From assembly GCA_034435015.1 (NCBI GenBank), contig DAOTYH010000031.1, forward strand, positions 1 through 5,431: a stretch of DNA of 5,431 nucleotides. The letters are read 5' to 3'. The notes below the pieces were generated by a model, which made no database searches, was not told the DNA's origin, and saw only the letters and a program-made list of their open reading frames with translations. This document shows, one piece after another, positions 1-4,971 of the stretch. The translations under genes were made by a program, and so were the position numbers. Numbering within the stretch: the stretch's first letter is position 1; every line of letters starts with the position of its first letter. The stretch comes from DAOTYH01 sp034435015 (GTDB lineage Bacteria; Chloroflexota; Anaerolineae; Aggregatilineales; UBA3940).

Positions 1-447
1 TGTTCATGAACGGACCGAACTCATCATGCAGAACCTGTTAGATACTGCTCCACAGGCCGCTCACTACTTCAGCGATGCCTTTCCCGCCTATGGCAGACTC
101 ATCTACTACCCTGGATATCATCAAACGATGTGGAATAAGAGCCAGACCTGCTCAGTCGAGGCTGACAATGCTGAACTTCGCCATTATCTGGCCAGGCTCG
201 CTCGCAAGTCTCGCTGCTTTTCAAGGTGCATCCATGCCCTGCGGGCTGCTGTTTCCCTCTTCGTCTTTTGCTGGAACCAACGCCAACTTCACAAACAGTG
301 CTTCCCTGCTTATCCTACCTGCCTTATTGATTTTGTGACTCCAGCTTTTTAGCTACTCCTCGGAGCAGGGAGTGGCCAAAAGGGTGGACATAGTGTTAAC
401 GGATCGGGCGATTTTAGCCCTCCATATCCACTCTATTAGCCACTCGC
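1..447 (+). mobile_element. IS1-family insertion sequence, right-hand portion (left part outside the window)
   Basis: The first 352 bases encode the catalytic C-terminus of an IS1-type transposase. They are followed by about 95 noncoding bases containing inverted repeats, which suits the right end of an insertion sequence. The segment at 422-445 reads, on the complementary strand, GAGTGGCTAATAGAGTGG and onward. It matches an oppositely oriented copy at 370-393 in 19 of 24 positions. I take 422-447 as the likely right terminal repeat because its outer end lies where the HIT gene promoter region begins. The left end, and therefore any target duplication, cannot be seen, so the right boundary is an estimate. 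Confidence 0.6.
2..352 (+). CDS. IS1-family transposase, C-terminal part (5' end beyond the window)
   Basis: The frame is open from the first bases of the window to a TAG at 350-352, giving about 116 residues of a longer protein. The ATG at 26 is internal and probably not the true start. The sequence shows the IS1 catalytic region. The block SDAFPAY (Asp codon at 74-76) corresponds to the second DDE aspartate, seen as TDGWPLY in E. coli IS1. The block SVEADNAELRHYLARLARKS (Glu codon at 158-160) corresponds to the catalytic glutamate region IERHNLNLRQHLARLGRKS. The Asp-Glu spacing is 27 residues here against 24 in IS1. The end, LIDFV followed by a few residues, resembles single-ORF IS1 relatives known from cyanobacteria and other environmental bacteria. 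No frameshift or internal stop is visible in this part, so the element may be intact. The family call is from recalled motifs, not an alignment. Confidence 0.85.
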   Translation, partial: VHERTELIMQNLLDTAPQAAHYFSDAFPAYGRLIYYPGYHQTMWNKSQTCSVEADNAELRHYLARLARKSRCFSRCIHALRAAVSLFVFCWNQRQLHKQCFPAYPTCLIDFVTPAF

Positions 448-454
448 CGGAGCA
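349..454. repeat. Nested direct and inverted repeats at the IS right end
   Basis: A 19-base direct repeat, TTAGCTACTCCTCGGAGCA at 349-367 and TTAGCCACTCGCCGGAGCA at 436-454, agrees at 16 of 19 positions. Between and overlapping these copies lies a 24-base imperfect inverted repeat, 370-393 against 422-445 (19 of 24 positions), around a 28-base centre. Read as minus-strand RNA, three of the five mismatches become G-U pairs, giving 22 of 24 paired positions. The first direct copy overlaps the transposase stop codon. These may be terminal and subterminal transposase-binding sites or the scar of nested insertions; the sequence alone does not decide. Confidence 0.6.
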
Positions 455-461
455 AAACCCA

Positions 462-490
462 TTGTAGGGACGGAACTTCGGGGTTAGAAT
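462..490 (+). promoter_or_regulatory. Predicted sigma-70-type promoter for the HIT gene
   Basis: TTGTAG at 462-467 (-35-like, three consensus matches) is separated by exactly 17 bases from TAGAAT at 485-490 (-10-like, five of six matches to TATAAT). Transcription would begin near 497, leaving a leader of about 54 nt before the ATG at 551. The leader contains a small stem-loop, GCCTC/GAGGC at 521-535. Lying just outside the proposed IS end, this promoter appears to belong to the gene and not to the element. Confidence 0.5.
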
Positions 491-550
491 GGGGAGCACA
501 CGTGGGGGCAAGACTAACATGCCTCTTGATGAGGCTGTTCAAGGATCAGC

Positions 551-1060
551 ATGGATCATCTCTGGACGCCATGGCGTATGCCCTATCTCAAGCGTGACAA
601 CTCTGGCAACGATGAATGCATTTTCTGCCGCAAGACCCGCTCAACAGACGACGCGGCAGAACATATCCTGTTCCGCGGCGAGCATTGTTTTGTGACGCTC
701 AACCTGTACCCGTACAACAACGGGCATCTGATGATCGTCCCTTACCGCCACGCTCCCTCGCTGGAAGAACTCGATGTGCCGACTCTGACCGAAATGATGA
801 CCCTGACGCAACAGGCCATCCGGGTATTGCGGGCGGCCTATTCACCGCAGGGGTACAACATCGGTATCAATCTAGGTGAGGTAGCCGGCGCCGGTGTAGC
901 CGGCCATGTCCACCAGCACGTTGTGCCGCGCTGGGCAGGCGACACCAACTACATCACCATCATCGGGCAGACGCGCACCATCCCAGAGTGGATAGACGAA
1001 ACTTACCGCCGCCTGCATACCTTGTGGCATGAGACGCCCCCGCCAGACAATGCCGGCTGA
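551..1060 (+). CDS. HIT (histidine triad) family protein, Ap4A phosphorylase/hydrolase-like
   Basis: This 169-residue protein belongs to the histidine triad superfamily of nucleotide hydrolases and transferases. The triad is HVHQHVV at residues 119-125, with His121 expected to be the nucleophile that takes up the nucleotidyl group. CIFC at 23-26 and the histidine of VPYRH (67) suggest a zinc site of the kind found in many bacterial HIT proteins. The N-terminus MDHLWTPWRMPYL, and the segments NLYPYNNGHL and GVAGHVHQHVVPRW followed by GDTN, resemble the actinobacterial Ap4A phosphorylase-type group, so a dinucleoside polyphosphate substrate is likely but not proven. The protein is probably cytoplasmic, with no signal or membrane segment. 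The start is supported by AAGGA five bases upstream of the ATG. The gene has its own promoter, converges on rplL, and shares a bidirectional terminator with it, so it is not part of the ribosomal operon. Confidence 0.88.
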   Translation: MDHLWTPWRMPYLKRDNSGNDECIFCRKTRSTDDAAEHILFRGEHCFVTLNLYPYNNGHLMIVPYRHAPSLEELDVPTLTEMMTLTQQAIRVLRAAYSPQGYNIGINLGEVAGAGVAGHVHQHVVPRWAGDTNYITIIGQTRTIPEWIDETYRRLHTLWHETPPPDNAG

Positions 1061-1080
1061 CAACATCAGCGAGAGCAAAT

Positions 1081-1109
1081 AAAACAGGCCGCGCGGGCGG
1101 CCTGTTTTT
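1081..1109. terminator. Bidirectional intrinsic terminator between the HIT gene and rplL
   Basis: A perfect 12-bp inverted repeat, AAAACAGGCCGC at 1081-1092 and GCGGCCTGTTTT at 1097-1108, encloses a 4-nt loop. The inner nine pairs are GC-rich. Read on plus, the stem runs into TTTTT; read on minus, into TTTTATTT. It lies 20 bases after the HIT stop codon and 31 bases after the rplL stop, so it can end both converging transcripts. Confidence 0.92.
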
Positions 1110-1139
1110 GTTCTCTGTGCGGTGGAATGGAAGACCCTG

Positions 1140-1529
1140 TTACTTGAGTTCGACAACTGCGCCGGCGGCTTCGAGCTTCGACTTGGCGTCGTTGGCGGCT
1201 TCCTTCGAAACACCCTGCAAAACGGGATTCGGCGCACCCTCGACGAGGTCTTTGGCTTCCTTCAGGCCCAGCTCTGTCAGGCTGCGCACCACCTTGATCA
1301 CCTCGATCTTCTTGGGGCCGACATCCTTCAGGATCACGTCAAACTCGGTCTTCTCCTCGACAGGAGCCGCCTCCGCAGGAGCGCCTGCCATCATGCCGGG
1401 CATAGCGGCTACAGCCATCGGAGCGGCGGCGGTCACGCCCCACTTCTCTTCCAGCATTGTCTTGAGCTGAGCGGCCTCCAGCAGGGTCAAACTGCTCAGT
1501 TCCTCAACCAGTTTCTCTAGGTCAGCCAT
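1140..1529 (-). CDS. rplL: 50S ribosomal protein L7/L12
   Basis: This 129-residue protein is the multicopy stalk protein that recruits and activates translational GTPases. Residues 1 to about 31 form the N-terminal dimerisation and L10-binding domain. Residues 32-59 are the flexible hinge, rich in Ala, Pro and, unusually, Met (several Met within PMAVAAMPGMMAGAP). Residues 60-129 are the C-terminal factor-binding domain, with the hallmark segments GPKKIEVIKVVR and GLKEAKDLVEGAPNPV and the ending AGAVVELK. Length is typical or slightly above the family norm. The ATG start has GAGGAGG about 12 bases upstream. The gene follows rplJ by 57 nt with no terminator between them, so the two are cotranscribed. 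It is the last gene of the minus-strand operon, since the bidirectional terminator follows and rpoB does not. Confidence 0.98.
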   Translation of the reverse strand: MADLEKLVEELSSLTLLEAAQLKTMLEEKWGVTAAAPMAVAAMPGMMAGAPAEAAPVEEKTEFDVILKDVGPKKIEVIKVVRSLTELGLKEAKDLVEGAPNPVLQGVSKEAANDAKSKLEAAGAVVELK

Positions 1530-1586
1530 AGTTATTATCTGCCTCCTCAGGCCATATAGATCAGATCAAACAACGCAGGGCGACGA

Positions 1587-2123
1587 TCAGGCGGCAACGC
1601 CCTCACCCTGCTCCACGTAGGCATGAATTACACTCACCACCTGAGCCACGCCAGCCTGCAATACCCCAACCAACTGCGAGGCAGGCGCTTCGAGCAGGCC
1701 AAGCAACTGAGCCTGAAGAACTTCCAGTGGCGGTAGTTCAGCAATGGCGGTTACCTGCTCGCCGCTCACGAAGTGCTCACCTATCAACCCGCCCCGAACA
1801 GCCAACAGCTCGGAGTTTTTAGCATAATCTGCAATTGCTTTGGCCACAGCCGGGATTTCATCGAAGCAGAACCCCAGCGCAATAGGCCTGCCGAGCAAAT
1901 CATCAGGCAGAGGGGGGTATCCTGCCTGCTCCATAGCAAGCTTGAGCAGGGTTGTCTTGGTGACATGATATGCCCCGTTTGCCTGCCGCACCGAGCGGCG
2001 CAGCTTGCTCAGCTCTGCATTGCTCAGGCCGCGATACTCCGTGAAGATAATGCCCTTACTCCGGCCTAACAGAGAGACATATTCGGCGACGAGTTCTTCT
2101 TTGCGTTCCCTCGATAGTGCCAA
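1587..2123 (-). CDS. rplJ: 50S ribosomal protein L10
   Basis: L10 (178 residues) anchors L7/L12 dimers to 23S rRNA at the base of the ribosomal stalk. The N-terminal rRNA-binding domain carries the conserved FTEYRGLSNAELSKLRRSVR region (about residues 27-46) and HVTKTTLLKLA. The C-terminal helix that holds L12 dimers covers roughly residues 140-172 (LLGLLEAPASQLVGVLQAG and onward). The start codon is TTG. It is chosen because AAGGAGG at 2133-2139 lies at ideal spacing upstream and because the peptide then begins MALSRERKEELVAEY, as L10 proteins do. An ATG at 2128-2130 is in another frame and too close to the Shine-Dalgarno sequence. Expression is probably controlled by the L10 leader and terminator immediately upstream. 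The protein ends in a short QGEGVAA tail. Confidence 0.97.
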   Translation of the reverse strand: MALSRERKEELVAEYVSLLGRSKGIIFTEYRGLSNAELSKLRRSVRQANGAYHVTKTTLLKLAMEQAGYPPLPDDLLGRPIALGFCFDEIPAVAKAIADYAKNSELLAVRGGLIGEHFVSGEQVTAIAELPPLEVLQAQLLGLLEAPASQLVGVLQAGVAQVVSVIHAYVEQGEGVAA

Positions 2124-2139
2124 TCTGCATTCCCTCCTT
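2124..2139 (-). promoter_or_regulatory. rplJ ribosome binding site that sets a TTG start
   Basis: AAGGAGGG (2132-2139 on the minus strand) is followed by eight bases and then TTG at 2121-2123. The out-of-frame ATG inside this gap is only about two bases from the core of the Shine-Dalgarno sequence and opens a 24-codon frame unlike any known protein, so it is unlikely to be used. Confidence 0.8.
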
Positions 2140-2158
2140 CAGCACCGCACATAGCCGG

Positions 2159-2195
2159 TTAAAACAAAAGGTCTTCGCCCAGACAGACGAAGACC
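2159..2195 (-). terminator. Intrinsic terminator (attenuator) in the rplJ leader
   Basis: On the minus strand GGTCTTCGTC and GGCGAAGACC (outer positions 2195 and 2170) form a 10-bp stem with one U-G pair and a 6-nt loop. It is followed at once by TTTTGTTTTAA. This is a complete intrinsic terminator only 36 nt upstream of the rplJ start codon, inside the transcript leading into rplJ. Such a position only makes sense as a regulated attenuator. In Bacillus subtilis the L10(L12) complex binding to the leader is known to promote termination. The same logic here is inferred from the arrangement. Confidence 0.87.
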
Positions 2196-2240
2196 GACAC
2201 ATTTCACCCTGCTCCCTGCAAGGGGAACATTTGGCTTGCG

Positions 2241-2305
2241 CGTTCTTCACCTCGGCGGGCAAGTTTCAGCCGCGCTCAGGGCGCGGACGCCGGCTGTCTA
2301 TGGCG
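2241..2305 (-). ncRNA. Ribosomal protein L10 leader RNA (core)
   Basis: The minus-strand RNA contains the conserved elements of the L10 leader. AGACAGCCGGCG (about 2288-2299) is positioned to pair with CGCCGAGGTG (about 2248-2257), and an internal GC-rich hairpin, CCGCGC/GCGCGG (2270-2286), branches between them. The AGACAGC and GCCGAGGUG blocks are the recognisable part of the L10-binding kink-turn structure in many bacteria. Free L10-L12 complex binds such leaders and represses rplJL. It lies about 22 nt downstream of a good promoter and about 45 nt upstream of the attenuator hairpin. The exact boundaries are approximate. Confidence 0.82.
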
Positions 2306-2333
2306 AGAAACACTGTTTTAACTTGGCAAAGAA

Positions 2334-2362
2334 ATTATAACGTGCTCGTTCACGAGACCCAA
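2334..2362 (-). promoter_or_regulatory. Predicted promoter for rplJ-rplL
   Basis: The minus strand has a perfect TATAAT (2334-2339) and, 17 bases upstream, TTGGGT (2357-2362; only TTG matches the -35 consensus). A start near 2327 would place the L10 leader fold about 20 nt into the transcript. The spacer contains a small stem, CTCG/CGAG. An rplJ-proximal promoter is also known in E. coli. It would let rplJL be made independently of the upstream rplKA message. Confidence 0.65.
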
Positions 2363-2370
2363 ATTCCTGC

Positions 2371-2405
2371 GGCGGGGGAGAGCAGATCAGCACCCTCACC
2401 CCGCC
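2371..2405 (-). other. Stem-loop just downstream of rplA
   Basis: GGCGGGG (2399-2405 read on minus) and CCCCGCC (2371-2377) form a 7-bp all-GC stem around a 21-nt loop that could pair further internally. It starts 16 bases after the rplA stop codon. No T-run follows, so it is not a canonical intrinsic terminator. It may be a 3' end stabiliser, an RNase site or a weak pause between rplA and the rplJ promoter. Confidence 0.4.
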
Positions 2406-2420
2406 CAACAGGCTGTCTCA

Positions 2421-3137
2421 TCAATCCACCGTCAGGGTTAGGGCGGCGTTGGGATCAACCTTAACAGCCGGCCCCATCGTAGGCGTGACGACCAACTTCT
2501 TGATATAGGTGCCCTTGACTGCCGACGGCTTAGAACGGCGGATGGCATCCATCAGGGCGCTGAAGTTGGCCATCAGCGCGTCCACCTCAAAGCTGGCCTT
2601 CCCAATAGGGACATGCACGTTGGCGGTACGGTCATTCCGATACTCGACACGCCCGGCACGTGCCTCTTCAATAACGCGCGGGATGTCCTCCGGCGGGACG
2701 ACTGTACCGGTCTTGGGGTTGGGCATCAGGCCGCGCGGGCCAAGCATCTTGCCGAGGCGGGTGATCTTACGCATCATCTCAGGCACGGCGATAGCCACGT
2801 CAAAGTCAACAAAACCCTCTTTCTCGATCTTTTCGATCAGATCGTCCGAGCCGACAAAGTCAGCGCCGGCCTGCTCAGCAATATGGGCCGCCTCACCTTC
2901 AGCAAAGACAAGCACGCGCACTGTCTTGCCCAGTCCGGCAGGCATCAGGACGATGCCGCGCAACTGCTGTTCGGCATGGCGGGGGTCAATCCCCATGCGC
3001 ATATGGACATCAATGGTCTCGTCGAACTTGGCTCTTGCCAGTTTCTTGACCAGCTCCAGCGCCTCGCGCGGGGCATAGAGCTTCTGAGGATCATATTCCT
3101 TCAGGCTGTCAACATAATGTTTGCCATGTTTAGGCAT
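2421..3137 (-). CDS. rplA: 50S ribosomal protein L1
   Basis: L1 (238 residues) forms the mobile L1 stalk, binds 23S rRNA and helps release deacylated tRNA from the E site; in many bacteria it also represses the rplKA mRNA. The sequence shows the two-domain L1 fold: MPKHGKHYVDSLKEYD at the start, GKTVRVLVFAEGE in domain II, LGKMLGPRGLMPNPKTGTVV near the middle (about residues 128-147), and the C-terminal signature PSAVKGTYIKKLVVTPTMGP. The frame stays open 13 codons further upstream, but I start at the ATG at 3135-3137. AAGGAG lies about ten bases ahead of it, and the extra residues (GRPVSTTRSRPT) are not L1-like. It lies 71 nt after rplK, with a hairpin in between. Confidence 0.97.
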   Translation of the reverse strand: MPKHGKHYVDSLKEYDPQKLYAPREALELVKKLARAKFDETIDVHMRMGIDPRHAEQQLRGIVLMPAGLGKTVRVLVFAEGEAAHIAEQAGADFVGSDDLIEKIEKEGFVDFDVAIAVPEMMRKITRLGKMLGPRGLMPNPKTGTVVPPEDIPRVIEEARAGRVEYRNDRTANVHVPIGKASFEVDALMANFSALMDAIRRSKPSAVKGTYIKKLVVTPTMGPAVKVDPNAALTLTVD

Positions 3138-3165
3138 AGTGGGTCTACTCCTTGTGGTACTAACA

Positions 3166-3189
3166 GGACGGCCCAACAGCGTGCCGTCC
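3166..3189 (-). other. Hairpin in the rplK-rplA intergenic region
   Basis: GGACGGC/GCCGTCC gives a perfect 7-bp stem with a 10-nt loop, located 19 nt downstream of rplK and 28 nt upstream of the rplA start. No T-run follows on the minus strand. The run GGTGGGAGGGACGG just before and into the 5' arm is purine-rich. The hairpin could be an mRNA stability element or part of a translational control site for L1; neither is demonstrated by the sequence. Confidence 0.45.
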
Positions 3190-3208
3190 CTCCCACCTGA
3201 TTGTGGGG

Positions 3209-3634
3209 TCAGTCTACGATTGTAACGCCCATACTGCGGGCTGTTCCCTCGACCTGCTTGATGGCGGCTTCAATGTCATTGGCGTTCAGGTCTGGCATCT
3301 TGACCTCAGCGATCTCGCGTATCTGGGCACGAGTGAGCTTGCCTACCTTATTCCGGTTCGGTTGTGCAGACCCCTTCTCGATACCCAGCGCCTTACGGAT
3401 CAGCGAGGCAGTCGGGGGCGTCTTAAGGACAAACGAGAATGAGCCGTCCGAGTAAATGGTGATCTCGGCAGGGATAATGTCACCAATACGGTTGGCTGTG
3501 CGGGCATTGTACTCCTTGCAAAATGCCATCAGGTTGATGCCATGCTGTGCCAAAGCAGGGCCAATCGGAGGGGCCGGGTTTGCCTTGCCGGCCTGTATCT
3601 CCAGCTTCACAATAGCGGTAACCTTTTTTGCCAT
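3209..3634 (-). CDS. rplK: 50S ribosomal protein L11
   Basis: L11 (141 residues, the standard length) binds the GTPase-associated region of 23S rRNA near L10-L12 and is needed for the stringent-factor response. The N-terminal domain has the proline-rich segment NPAPPIGPALAQHGINLM (about residues 19-36). Pro22/Pro23 and Pro26 correspond to the proline positions that contact thiostrepton in studied bacteria, so the site appears unaltered. The C-terminal rRNA-binding domain contains KTPPTASLIRKALG and ends DIEAAIKQVEGTARSMGVTI. The ATG has GGGAG about ten bases upstream. The gene sits 61 nt after nusG with no promoter or terminator visible between them, so it is probably cotranscribed with secE-nusG. 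Confidence 0.98.
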   Translation of the reverse strand: MAKKVTAIVKLEIQAGKANPAPPIGPALAQHGINLMAFCKEYNARTANRIGDIIPAEITIYSDGSFSFVLKTPPTASLIRKALGIEKGSAQPNRNKVGKLTRAQIREIAEVKMPDLNANDIEAAIKQVEGTARSMGVTIVD

Positions 3635-3695
3635 GCCTATGCTACTCCCATTTCAGGTACTCGCAGGCGGCCCCTATGCCGCACTGCTCCCTGTG

Positions 3696-4325
3696 CTATA
3701 TCTTCTCCACCTGCAAAAAGTCCAGCTCAACAGGTGTCTCACGCCCGAAGAACGAAACCATCACACGCACTTTGGAACGTTCCATGTCAATATCGGATAC
3801 GACGCCAATGATGTCATTAAACGGGCCGTCCACAATGCGCACCTTCTGGCCCGGCTTGAACGTCACCTTGACCACCGGCGCATCGGCTTCCATACGGCGC
3901 ATGATCTGACTGACCTCTTCATCACGCAGGGGGGTGGGCTTATTCCCCATGCCGACAAAGCCCGTGACTCCCGGCGTGTTGCGCACCACATACCAAGAGT
4001 CCTCGTCCATGATCATGTGTACCAAGATGTAGCCGGGGAAGACACGGCGCTCGACTGTACGCCGTTTGCCCTCCTTGATCTCTATTTCCTCTTCGGTGGG
4101 GACGATCACATCAAAGATACGATCCTGCATCCCCATGGTTTCGATACGCTGTTCAATAGCGTGACGCACCTTATTCTCATAGCCGGAATAACAATGCACC
4201 ACGTACCAGCGCGGCACGCCTTCAGACTCATCGTCAGATGCCGGCATACCTGCCTGCTCTGGACCAAACGGGCTTGTCCCGCCGTCCAGGTCGTCATACC
4301 TGTCCTTATTTTTACTATTTGTCAT
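3696..4325 (-). CDS. nusG: Transcription termination/antitermination protein NusG
   Basis: NusG (209 residues) binds RNA polymerase through its N-terminal NGN domain and, through its KOW domain, contacts Rho or ribosomal protein S10. The NGN domain spans roughly residues 38-145: WYVVHCYSGYENKV at 40-53, then RRVFPGYILVHM and NTPGVTGFVG. The KOW domain covers about 155-209: FKPGQKVRIVDGPFNDIIGV and a terminal LDFLQVEKI. The first 37 or so residues are an acidic, low-complexity extension not found in E. coli NusG, which explains the greater length (about 180 is common). The ATG is preceded by GAGGGGG about eight bases upstream. The gene follows secE by 52 nt, the usual pairing. Confidence 0.97.
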   Translation of the reverse strand: MTNSKNKDRYDDLDGGTSPFGPEQAGMPASDDESEGVPRWYVVHCYSGYENKVRHAIEQRIETMGMQDRIFDVIVPTEEEIEIKEGKRRTVERRVFPGYILVHMIMDEDSWYVVRNTPGVTGFVGMGNKPTPLRDEEVSQIMRRMEADAPVVKVTFKPGQKVRIVDGPFNDIIGVVSDIDMERSKVRVMVSFFGRETPVELDFLQVEKI

Positions 4326-4377
4326 CAGCCTGACCCCCTCACCCTAGCGCGCGACTTCCCGGGCGTTGTCTGGCATC

Positions 4378-4758
4378 CTAAACCAGAAGGGAAGCAAGCC
4401 GGTGGAAGAGCAGGTCAAGCAAGCCAAGGAAGATAGCAAAAGCGAGCGTTGTTCCCAAGACGATCAACGTCAGGCGGACAGCTTCTTCACGGCTGGGCCA
4501 AGCCACTTTACGCAGTTCATCGCCCGTCTCCTGAAAGTAGCGGACAATAGCGTTCCGGCTTTTCGGCCCCCTTCGGACAGGCTGTGCCTGCTTGCCAGGG
4601 GCCGGCTTTTGTTTGGCGGCTTTGCCCTCGCGCTCCCGCCTTGACCTGCGCTGATCCTGTTCCTCTTCTTCTTCGATCTCCTCGATCTCGTCAACTTCGT
4701 CGATCTCTTCAACCTCAACGCGCCGAGGAGGCCTGTGTTTTTCCGGTTTACGTGCCAC
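4378..4758 (-). CDS. secE: Preprotein translocase subunit SecE
   Basis: SecE stabilises SecY in the SecYEG protein-export channel of the inner membrane. From the chosen start it has 126 residues. Residues 15-34 are almost all acidic (EVEEIDEVDEIEEIEEEEEQ), followed by a basic, Lys/Arg/Pro-rich linker to about residue 68. The conserved amphipathic helix and hinge (FQETGDELRKVAWPSREEA, about 75-93) and one membrane helix (about 96-118) complete the SecE core, making it the single-TM form. The frame also has a GTG ten codons upstream (4786-4788, a 136-residue form). I prefer the GTG at 4756-4758 because AGGGG lies eight bases ahead of it, whereas the upstream GTG has no clear Shine-Dalgarno sequence and abuts a strong hairpin. 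The core identity is certain; the start is not. Confidence 0.92.
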   Translation of the reverse strand: MARKPEKHRPPRRVEVEEIDEVDEIEEIEEEEEQDQRRSRREREGKAAKQKPAPGKQAQPVRRGPKSRNAIVRYFQETGDELRKVAWPSREEAVRLTLIVLGTTLAFAIFLGLLDLLFHRLASLLV

Positions 4759-4790
4759 GATTCTTTCCCCTGCTTGAAAGTTCGCCACAG

Positions 4791-4823
4791 TTCAAGACAC
4801 CGCCAGCATGACGGTGTCTTGAA
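4791..4823 (-). other. 12-bp perfect hairpin between tRNA-Trp and secE
   Basis: TTCAAGACACCG (4812-4823 read on minus) pairs perfectly with CGGTGTCTTGAA (4791-4802) around a 9-nt loop. It begins 15 nt after the tRNA 3' end and ends two bases before the upstream possible secE GTG. No T-run follows, so it is not a standard terminator. Likely roles are a processing signal (an RNase III-like cut separating tRNA from mRNA) or a 5' stabiliser for the secE-nusG message. Confidence 0.75.
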
Positions 4824-4837
4824 GTGAAAAGACTATA

Positions 4838-4912
<75 letters not shown>

Positions 4913-4938
4913 AGGCGAAAGCGCACCCCGTTGGACTC

Positions 4939-4968
4939 ATTATACCACAAGGTACGCCAAATTGACCA
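4939..4968 (-). promoter_or_regulatory. Predicted promoter for tRNA-Trp and the secE-nusG-rplKA operon
   Basis: On the minus strand a perfect TATAAT (4939-4944) follows TGGTCA (4963-4968; four of six matches to TTGACA) by 18 bases. Transcription would start near 4932, about 20 nt ahead of the tRNA 5' end. No other convincing promoter is visible between here and rplA, so this one may serve the tRNA and the downstream secE, nusG, rplK and rplA. Confidence 0.7.
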
Positions 4969-4971
4969 GCA

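Noticed and set aside
872..1237. Minus-strand open frame of 121 codons crossing the HIT gene 3' end and rplL
   Set aside because: It runs through the bidirectional terminator and overlaps two clear genes; there is no family resemblance.
2056..2262. Minus-strand open frame of 68 codons through the L10 leader as a possible leader peptide
   Set aside because: It starts at a TTG without a ribosome binding site, inside the conserved leader RNA, and passes through the terminator hairpin. The structured RNA explains the region better.
2509..3200. Two plus-strand open frames of about 190 codons
   Set aside because: Both lie opposite rplA, have low-complexity translations and lack ribosome binding sites. 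They are explained by the codon bias of rplA.
3456..4436. Long plus-strand open frame of 326 codons
   Set aside because: It lies antisense to rplK, nusG and secE, whose minus-strand proteins are unmistakable. Its translation is rich in His and Arg and resembles no known protein, so it is a shadow frame.
4791..4823. Hairpin after tRNA-Trp as an intrinsic terminator
   Set aside because: The stem is perfect, but no T-run follows on either strand and secE starts at once, so a processing or stability role fits better.
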